The notes beneath the pieces were generated by a model, which was not told the origin of the DNA, ran no database searches, and saw only the letters and a program-made list of their open reading frames with translations. From the NCBI GenBank assembly GCA_947377725.1, contig CANCGX010000063.1, forward strand, positions 1-5,215: a stretch of DNA of 5,215 bases, in the 5' to 3' direction. The first letter of the stretch is position 1; the number at the start of each line of letters is the position of its first letter. This DNA comes from Actinomycetota bacterium (GTDB lineage: Bacteria > Actinomycetota > Actinomycetes > Nanopelagicales > Nanopelagicaceae). The translations under genes were made by a program, and so were the position numbers. Shown in pieces: positions 1-5,215 of this stretch.

Positions 1-1844
1 GAACTTCGAATCAATCGCCCTGTTCCTTGAGCTAAAAGAAGCGCTGCGCGAGGAAGTGAGACCTGCATAAATCCGCTTCCGCCACTTTCGTCAGCTTCCG
101 CCGAACGAGCTGCCATCACAGGTTCATCGGGACGAGGGAATGGGATGCGATCAATAACGACCAACGTGCAGGAAGGTCCTGGAACGTCGATACCTTGCCA
201 CAATGAAATCGTGCCAAGCAAAATTGATGAAGGTTCTTTTGTGAAGCGATCGACAAGTGATCCGATTGAATCACCTTTTCGTTGCACGATGATGGGCAAT
301 TTCAAATCTTCTAGAACTTTACGGAGGTGAACTTCTGCAGCGTCCACACCACGCCACGAACTAAACAACGCAAGCGTGCGACCACCTGCTGCCTCAATTA
401 ATTCACCCAGTTCGGTGAGAGCTTCCTTGCTTGGGCCATCACGACCTGGTTCTGGAATGTGGCGAGGCAAATAGAGCGCGCCTTGTTTTGCAAAATCAAA
501 GGGAGATCCAACATCGAGCATCTGCACATTGGCGGGGTCGATATCGCCTTCTTCTAATTCAAGTGCGCTGTCATCCCCCGTTTCAAAACCAATTGATTTT
601 GCGATGGGATCAAAAGATTTTCCAACGGTCAACGTTGCTGATGTTGCAATGACAGGTGTCTTAGTCAGAAGGTTTTCGCGAAGGACATTGGAAACTTCAA
701 GTGGCGCCAAATACAACGTGGAGAATGTTGGTTCAAACCACATCACTTGATGATGACCTGGCTTTAACATCTTGGTTGCGGTCGTCAACACTTCTTGTGT
801 GGCACCTTTAACGCGTGCACGTTCTGCCATCGAATCAACTTCGATGACATCACTATCGGCTTGAATCAATTGAATAACAGCCGTGGCCGTCTCTTTGATT
901 TTGCGAATAGGTGACTCAAGTATCGCTGGGACTTCAGGCATGCGTCCGGCTTTTGTGGGATCGGCGCGAAGCATTTCAGCATAATCTTGCAGAGCCTTAT
1001 AGAAATTATCTGCAGCTTTTTCAAAAGCAATTGTTGCTTTGCCTGGCATATGTTTCTTTGCCATTTTCGCTGCGCGTTCGACCCGGCCAGCAGTGAGTTC
1101 TTCTGTGACCGCTTGAGTGGTGCGGTCCATAAATTCGTGAGCTTCATCAAGAATAACCGCATCACGATCCGGCAAAATAGGATGAGAATCAACAATTTCA
1201 ATTGCAAGCAAGGTGTGGTTCGTGACGACGACATCAGCTTTCGCTGCCTTGGCTTTGGCATTCACGGCAAAACATTGGGTACCAAATGGGCAATCTTCAG
1301 CGCCCATACATTCACGGCCTGAAACTGAATTTGCTAGCCACACTCTGCGATCAACATCTGGCGCATCATCGCGGTCGCCTGTCGCGCCTGGAGATTGAAT
1401 CCATGCCTTAAGTCGTTTGGCATCTTTTTCTAGCGCGCCAATTTCCATCAACGGCTCTAAATCTGGATCACCCTCGCTGCCATTCATTTTCTGAAGGCAG
1501 ACATAGTTGCCAACGCCTTTATAGATTGCAAACGTTAAATCACGTCCAAGTTCTTTATCTAACGCAGGCTTGATTTTAGGAAGATCACGCTCAACTAGCT
1601 GGCGCTGCAAAGCTATCGTTGCGGTTGCAACCAAGACTTTCTTTCCATAAACCAAAGCTGGTACGAGATATGCCAGTGATTTACCTGTGCCCGTGCCCGC
1701 TTGCACTAATAAGTGATTTTGATTTTGAAGCGCATTGCCGACGGCTTCAGCCATTTCGATTTGGCCTTCTCGAGCTTCTCCACCGATTGCATCAACTGCG
1801 GCGTCAAGTGCCCTGCGCACCCGCTCGTTGAAATCGTTGCTCAC
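1..1844 (-). CDS. dinG: DinG/XPD-family ATP-dependent DNA helicase with an Fe-S cluster (C-terminus cut by window edge)
   Basis: Superfamily 2 helicase of the Rad3/XPD/DinG group; family members unwind DNA 5'-3' with ATP in repair and resolution of unusual structures. 614 residues are visible without a stop or frameshift. Seen in order: Q-motif-like RxxQ (R25, Q28); Walker A AGTGTGKS (49-56); motif Ia around ATATIALQ (72-79); four cysteines C116, C179, C185 and C191 in the place and spacing of the XPD/DinG 4Fe-4S cluster; DVVVTNHTLL (204-213); DEAH box (233-236); ATSATL (400-405); DVGSPF (444-449); LWQGID (548-553); and motif VI QGTGRLIR (606-613), which ends at the window edge. Only the last few dozen residues should be missing. 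Unlike some Firmicute DinG proteins it has no N-terminal exonuclease domain. The GTG start at 1844 is chosen because an in-frame TAG lies four codons upstream and the next ATG (codon 31) falls beyond the Q-motif. It is transcribed divergently from the CapA-like gene. No LexA-type palindrome is seen upstream. The family is certain; the exact name dinG is less so. Confidence 0.94.
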   Translation of the reverse strand, partial: MSNDFNERVRRALDAAVDAIGGEAREGQIEMAEAVGNALQNQNHLLVQAGTGTGKSLAYLVPALVYGKKVLVATATIALQRQLVERDLPKIKPALDKELGRDLTFAIYKGVGNYVCLQKMNGSEGDPDLEPLMEIGALEKDAKRLKAWIQSPGATGDRDDAPDVDRRVWLANSVSGRECMGAEDCPFGTQCFAVNAKAKAAKADVVVTNHTLLAIEIVDSHPILPDRDAVILDEAHEFMDRTTQAVTEELTAGRVERAAKMAKKHMPGKATIAFEKAADNFYKALQDYAEMLRADPTKAGRMPEVPAILESPIRKIKETATAVIQLIQADSDVIEVDSMAERARVKGATQEVLTTATKMLKPGHHQVMWFEPTFSTLYLAPLEVSNVLRENLLTKTPVIATSATLTVGKSFDPIAKSIGFETGDDSALELEEGDIDPANVQMLDVGSPFDFAKQGALYLPRHIPEPGRDGPSKEALTELGELIEAAGGRTLALFSSWRGVDAAEVHLRKVLEDLKLPIIVQRKGDSIGSLVDRFTKEPSSILLGTISLWQGIDVPGPSCTLVVIDRIPFPRPDEPVMAARSAEADESGGSGFMQVSLPRAALLLAQGTGRLIRS

Positions 1845-1852
1845 TATGACAG

Positions 1853-1859
1853 CCTACCT
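1853..1859 (-). promoter_or_regulatory. Possible ribosome-binding site of the helicase gene
   Basis: On the minus strand AGGTAGG lies 8 bases before the GTG start at 1844. It is a partial match to the Shine-Dalgarno consensus at acceptable spacing and supports that start. The same stretch holds TAGGCT (1856-1851), which fits a loose TAnnnT -10 box six bases from the start codon, so a leaderless transcript is an alternative reading. No convincing -35 is visible. Confidence 0.3.
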
Positions 1860-1873
1860 GTCCGCTCTGAAGT

Positions 1874-1882
1874 TGCTTTAAT
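1874..1882 (+). promoter_or_regulatory. Candidate extended -10 promoter for the CapA-like gene (leaderless start)
   Basis: TGC followed by TTTAAT (hexamer 1877-1882) matches an extended -10 element (TGn plus five of six bases of TATAAT). It ends six bases before the GTG at 1889, so transcription would begin at or within a base or so of the start codon. No Shine-Dalgarno-like purine run precedes the GTG, which agrees with a leaderless mRNA, a common arrangement in Actinobacteria. There is no recognisable -35 at 17-bp spacing; extended -10 promoters can do without one. This is a sequence-match inference only. Confidence 0.4.
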
Positions 1883-1888
1883 AGACCA

Positions 1889-2920
1889 GTGAAGATGCGA
1901 ACAATCCTTGTGGTTCCAACGCTCTGTCTCGTTCTTATCTCCCCCGCACGCGCCGCCGATTCTGTGACACTCTCCTTCGGCGGGGATGTAAATGGTGAAT
2001 TTCCGATTTCAAAAACCCTCAGCTTTGGTGGAAATCCTCTAGGTGATGCATCTACCATTTTCAAGAAGAGTGATATATCTGCAATTAATTTGGAAACGGT
2101 TGTATCGACGCTCGGAACACCGGCGGAGAAAGAATTTACTTTTGCTGCCCCATATACGCTACTTACGGCGCTAAAAAAAGGCGGGGTTAGTGTTGTAAAT
2201 GTTGCCAATAATCATTCCTTTGATTTTGGCCGAGAAGCTTTTGTGGATACTTTGAAAAATATCTCCGATGCAAAGCTCGCCGCAATTGGTGGTGGCGCTA
2301 ATTATGCAGGTGCCTGGGCTCCGCGCATCGTGACAGTCAGAGGCATGAAAGTTGCATTCATTGGTGTTGGAAAAATCAACGGTGGTAAAGAGAGCATTGC
2401 GACCTACAAGAGCCCCGGCATCACAAGCAATTGGGATCAAAAGGGCGTTCTTGCGAGCATCGCTGTAGCAAAGGCGATTACACCGATTGTGATTGTCATG
2501 GTTCATTGGGGTGTTGAGAAAGCACATTGCGCTGGCAGCGTTGAGAAGAAATCTGCAGCTCTCTGGATTAAGGCAGGCGCCACAGCAATTATCGGAAGTC
2601 ATCCCCATGTGCAGCAAGCGATTGTTACCGAAAAAGGTTCAACCATCGCCTATTCACTTGGAAATCTAACGTTCTATTCATCTCATGCAGATGCCGGCCG
2701 CACAGGTGTTTTAACTCTTCGCATCAGTGATACGGGAAAAGTTGCGCAATCTCTTTTCACGCCTATGCACATCGATCCAAAGACGGGTTCGCCCAAGCTG
2801 CTCTCCGCTACTGATTCGGCAAAAGAGTTAGCTGCTATCGCTTCCTACGGGCTTCCCTCATGCGTTGATCCAAAGCCAATAGCGACTGCTAGCCCCACTA
2901 ATTCCACAACCACTAAATAA
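1889..2920 (+). CDS. Secreted CapA-family (PGA_cap) metallophosphatase-fold protein
   Basis: 343-residue protein of the CapA family (calcineurin-like fold), named for capsule and poly-gamma-glutamate genes; many members sit outside capsule operons with unknown substrate. Residues 1-22 look like a Sec signal peptide: K2 and R4, a hydrophobic stretch 6-18, then A20-R21-A22 as an AxA cleavage site, so the product should be exported. Family motifs follow in order: GGDVN (D33), NLE (67-69), NNHSFDFG (107-114), HWG (206-208), GSHPHVQQ (236-243) and YSLGN (255-259); the Asp, Asn and His residues are the expected metal ligands. After HWGVE the usual Tyr and downstream Pro/Gln of many CapA proteins are not evident. 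The mature part has only two cysteines, C214 and C325. The tail (about 329-343) is rich in Ser, Thr and Pro. The start is GTG at 1889, with an in-frame TGA at 1868-1870; ATG at 1895 is an alternative that loses two residues. It stands alone between a divergent helicase and a convergent nrdJ, with no capsule genes in view, so a capsule role is not supported by context. Confidence 0.9.
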   Translation: MKMRTILVVPTLCLVLISPARAADSVTLSFGGDVNGEFPISKTLSFGGNPLGDASTIFKKSDISAINLETVVSTLGTPAEKEFTFAAPYTLLTALKKGGVSVVNVANNHSFDFGREAFVDTLKNISDAKLAAIGGGANYAGAWAPRIVTVRGMKVAFIGVGKINGGKESIATYKSPGITSNWDQKGVLASIAVAKAITPIVIVMVHWGVEKAHCAGSVEKKSAALWIKAGATAIIGSHPHVQQAIVTEKGSTIAYSLGNLTFYSSHADAGRTGVLTLRISDTGKVAQSLFTPMHIDPKTGSPKLLSATDSAKELAAIASYGLPSCVDPKPIATASPTNSTTTK

Positions 2921-2950
2921 AAAAGGCCCCCTCGAAAGGGAGCCTTTTTT
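2919..2950. terminator. Bidirectional rho-independent terminator between the CapA-like gene and nrdJ
   Basis: An eight-pair stem (2925-2932 with 2937-2944) closes a four-base CGAA loop. It is GC-rich and has one C/A mismatch. Six A's (2919-2924) precede it and six T's (2945-2950) follow, so a T tract ends the hairpin on either strand and the A/T tracts can extend the stem. It overlaps the last bases of the CapA-like stop codon (2918-2920) and begins 15 bases past the nrdJ stop, as expected for a terminator shared by two converging genes. Confidence 0.9.
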
Positions 2951-2965
2951 ACTGAACTAGTTAGA

Positions 2966-5215
2966 TCATGAACATCCAGATGTGTTGCCACAACCTTCGC
3001 AGACGAAACATGAACCGGCCATACGCATCTTTACTCCGCAAGTCATGCAGAGAGGTGCATCTGACTTAACGCCAGTCATCTTTTCAAAGAGTTCCATCGA
3101 TGATCCGACGCCTGCTGTTGCCGTTGGTGCAGATTCGATTGTTACTGCTTGCGGTGCTTTTACAGCCGCGGCTGCTTGAGTCACAACTGGAGCAGGAACT
3201 GCTGCCACATTTGCTGACGCAGAGGGTCCGGACACATCCGGTGTGTATTCACCTGTATCAAGTGCGCGTTGGCGCTCTGTTGCGGTGTACAAGCCCATTG
3301 CTGAACGTGTCTCATATGGAAGGTAATCAAGTGCGAGGCGACGGAAGATGTAATCCATCATGGATTGCGCCATGCGGATATCTGCATCATCTGTCATACC
3401 TGCAGGCTCGAAGCGAAGGTTTGAGAACTTCTCAACGAATGTCTCTAGAGGCACTCCGTATTGCAATCCGATTGAGATCGCGATGGAGAATGCATCCATA
3501 ACACCAGCAAGTGTTGAACCTTGCTTGCCCAGCTTCAAGAAGACTTCACCGAGTGCACCGTCAGCATATGTTCCTGCTGTCATGTAACCCTCTGCGCCAC
3601 CAACACTAAATGATGTTGTGCGTGAAGGACGTGACTTTGGAAGACGCTTACGTGTTGCAACTGCATGTGTTGCTTCTGCTGCAGCGTTTGAGTCAGTGCC
3701 CTTGTTAGCGCCCTTACCCTCTGACAAAGGTTGTCCGACCTTACAGTTATCGCGATAAACAGCGAGTGCCTTCAGACCTAGCTTCCAACCTTGGTAGTAA
3801 ACCTCTTCGATTTCTTCAACAGAAGCATCTGCAGGAAGGTTTACAGTCTTTGAGATAGCACCTGACAAGAATGGTTGGCATGCTGCCATCATCTTGACGT
3901 GGCCCATTGCTGAGATTGAACGAGCTCCCATTGCGCAATCGAAGATGTCGTAGTGCTCGGTCTTGAGACCAGGAGCATCAACAACGTTTCCGTTTGCCGC
4001 GATGTATTCAACAATCGCTTCAACAGTCTCTTCTGTGTAACCGAGCTTGCGAAGTGCCATTGGGATTGTCTGGTTAACAATCTGCATTGAACCGCCGCCG
4101 ACAAGCTTCTTGAACTTAACAAGAGCAAGATCTGGCTCGATACCTGTTGTATCGCAATCCATCATCAATCCGATGGTGCCTGTTGGCGCAAGAACAGATG
4201 CTTGCGCGTTACGCCAGCCGTTCTTCTCGCCGATTTCAATTCCCTTATCCCACTCCTTGTTTGCTTCTGTCCAAACATCAGCATCAAGTGTTGTCTGTGG
4301 CTTTGCAGCATGTGAAGCAGCTTGGTGCTTGCGCATGACGCGTGTATGTCCAGCAGCGTTACGTGCATAACCGTTGTAAGCGCCAACGATTCCTGCAATT
4401 TCAGCTGAGCGACGGTATGAAGTACCTGTCATCAACGATGTGATTGCACCAGCAAGTGCGCGGCCACCATCTGAATCGTATGCAAGACCTGATGCCATCA
4501 AAAGTGCACCAACGTTTGCAAAGCCGATTCCGAGCTGGCGGTAATCAACTGTTGTGCGGCCGATTGACTCTGTTGGGAAATCAGCGAAGCAGATTGAAAT
4601 GTCCATCGCAGTGATGATCAATTCCGTTGCCTTCACGAAGTTCTTAACATCAAATGAACCATCGTTCTTGAGGAACTTCATCAAGTTAAGTGAAGCTAAG
4701 TTACAAGATGAGTTGTCGAGTGACATGTATTCAGAGCAAGGGTTAGACGCATTGATGCGACCTGTCTCTGGGTTTGTGTGCCAATCGTTGATGGTGTCGT
4801 CGTATTGAATTCCTGGGTCAGCACATGCCCACGCAGCTTCAGCAAGCTTGCGGAACAAGCCCTTTGCTTCAACGGTTTCGATAACTTCACCTGAAGCGCG
4901 ACCAACGAGACCAAATTGCTCGCCGTTCTCGTATGCCTTCATGAACTTATCGCTTACGCGAACTGAGTTATTTGCGTTCTGGTACTGGACGGAGATGATG
5001 TCCTTGCCGCCAAGATCCATGTCGAAGCCAGCATCGCGAAGTGCGCGAATCTTGTCTTCTTCGCGAACCTTTGTCTCAATGAACTCTTCGATATCTGGAT
5101 GATCGACATCCAAAACAACCATCTTTGCAGCGCGACGTGTTGCGCCACCTGACTTGATTGTTCCTGCAGATGCGTCAGCACCGCGCATGAATGAAACTGG
5201 ACCAGATGCTGTTCC
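2966..5215 (-). CDS. nrdJ: Vitamin B12-dependent (class II) ribonucleoside-diphosphate reductase NrdJ (N-terminus cut by window edge)
   Basis: Adenosylcobalamin-dependent reductase that converts ribonucleotides to deoxyribonucleotides in the cytoplasm without oxygen or a second subunit. 749 residues are visible and the frame stays open through 5215. The Met at 5188 is internal: conserved sequence (GTASGPVSF) continues upstream of it, and roughly the first 200 residues lie outside. Numbering from that Met: NPCSE at 149-153 (4730-4744) holds the thiyl-radical Cys151 with Asn149 and Glu153; Cys162, eleven residues on in SSCNLAS, matches one of the redox pair (its partner lies in the missing N-terminus); PTGTIG (4169-4186) is the substrate phosphate loop; QPFLSGAISKTVNLP is family-typical. 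A TSCPD-type domain spans about 524-625, followed by an Ala/Pro/Val-rich linker (about 652-696) and a Cys-rich end with C714, C717, C727, C730, C733 and C739, which probably combines a zinc ribbon with tail cysteines that re-reduce the active site. No intein is present in the visible part. In Actinobacteria nrdR often lies just upstream of nrdJ; that would be outside this window, as would any cobalamin riboswitch. The stop is TGA at 2968-2966. Confidence 0.97.
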   Translation of the reverse strand, partial: GTASGPVSFMRGADASAGTIKSGGATRRAAKMVVLDVDHPDIEEFIETKVREEDKIRALRDAGFDMDLGGKDIISVQYQNANNSVRVSDKFMKAYENGEQFGLVGRASGEVIETVEAKGLFRKLAEAAWACADPGIQYDDTINDWHTNPETGRINASNPCSEYMSLDNSSCNLASLNLMKFLKNDGSFDVKNFVKATELIITAMDISICFADFPTESIGRTTVDYRQLGIGFANVGALLMASGLAYDSDGGRALAGAITSLMTGTSYRRSAEIAGIVGAYNGYARNAAGHTRVMRKHQAASHAAKPQTTLDADVWTEANKEWDKGIEIGEKNGWRNAQASVLAPTGTIGLMMDCDTTGIEPDLALVKFKKLVGGGSMQIVNQTIPMALRKLGYTEETVEAIVEYIAANGNVVDAPGLKTEHYDIFDCAMGARSISAMGHVKMMAACQPFLSGAISKTVNLPADASVEEIEEVYYQGWKLGLKALAVYRDNCKVGQPLSEGKGANKGTDSNAAAEATHAVATRKRLPKSRPSRTTSFSVGGAEGYMTAGTYADGALGEVFLKLGKQGSTLAGVMDAFSIAISIGLQYGVPLETFVEKFSNLRFEPAGMTDDADIRMAQSMMDYIFRRLALDYLPYETRSAMGLYTATERQRALDTGEYTPDVSGPSASANVAAVPAPVVTQAAAAVKAPQAVTIESAPTATAGVGSSMELFEKMTGVKSDAPLCMTCGVKMRMAGSCFVCEGCGNTSGCS

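Noticed and set aside
2..70. Plus-strand open frame ending in TAA at 68-70, looking like the C-terminus of a gene entering from the left
   Set aside because: The minus-strand helicase frame runs through the same bases and encodes the conserved motif VI (QGTGRLIR), so this is an antisense shadow.
866..1261. 131-residue minus-strand ORF
   Set aside because: It is in a different frame from the helicase, which has strong motifs across the same bases (TNHTLL, DEAH); no motif or start signal supports it.
1845..1888. LexA/SOS box upstream of the helicase
   Set aside because: No CGAAC-N-GTTCG type palindrome is present in the gap, so SOS control is not supported here.
1804..2208. 134-residue minus-strand ORF crossing the divergent gap
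   Set aside because: It is antisense to the signal peptide and metal-site region of the CapA-like gene and overlaps the helicase start; no recognisable domain.
2171..2617. 148-residue minus-strand ORF, cysteine-rich
   Set aside because: It is antisense to the conserved core (NNH to GSHPH) of the CapA-like protein; its content follows from the complementary codons.
2955..2962. Perfect 8-bp palindrome AACTAGTT between the terminator and the nrdJ stop
   Set aside because: It is too short and isolated to call a binding site; consistent with chance.
4169..4744. Possible intein in NrdJ, a frequent intein host
   Set aside because: Sequence runs without interruption through NPCSE and PTGTIG, with no splicing-motif insertion; the missing N-terminal part cannot be judged.
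2966..5188. Taking the Met at 5188 as the start of NrdJ
   Set aside because: The frame is open to the window edge and the residues upstream of this Met match conserved NrdJ sequence, so the gene is truncated by the window.

Overview
The window is a piece of a bacterial chromosome with three protein-coding genes and almost no spare DNA. It most likely comes from an actinobacterium of moderate GC content, possibly one of the streamlined freshwater lineages such as Nanopelagicales (acI). This rests on the actinobacterial look of the class II ribonucleotide reductase, including its C-terminal end, on the pairing of that gene with a DinG/XPD-type helicase, on the GTG starts with a possible leaderless promoter, and on the very short intergenic gaps. 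The placement is an inference from protein character, not from a database search.

Layout: (1) positions 1-1844, minus strand, a DinG-like iron-sulfur DNA helicase cut at its C-terminus by the left edge; (2) 1845-1888, a 44-bp divergent gap with a candidate extended -10 promoter for the rightward gene and a weak ribosome-binding site for the leftward one; (3) 1889-2920, plus strand, a complete secreted CapA-type metallophosphatase-fold protein; (4) 2919-2950, a hairpin flanked on both sides by A/T tracts, which can serve both converging genes; (5) 2966-5215, minus strand, the adenosylcobalamin-dependent ribonucleotide reductase NrdJ, cut at its N-terminus by the right edge.

The helicase and NrdJ both serve DNA metabolism: NrdJ supplies deoxynucleotides, and the helicase unwinds repair or replication intermediates. 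They are separate transcription units, parted by the oppositely oriented CapA-like gene, which probably acts at the cell envelope and has no evident link to either neighbour. I see no mobile element, CRISPR array, tRNA/rRNA, riboswitch, intein or defence-like cassette. The region reads as ordinary core genome, and the findings are modest details rather than a new system.
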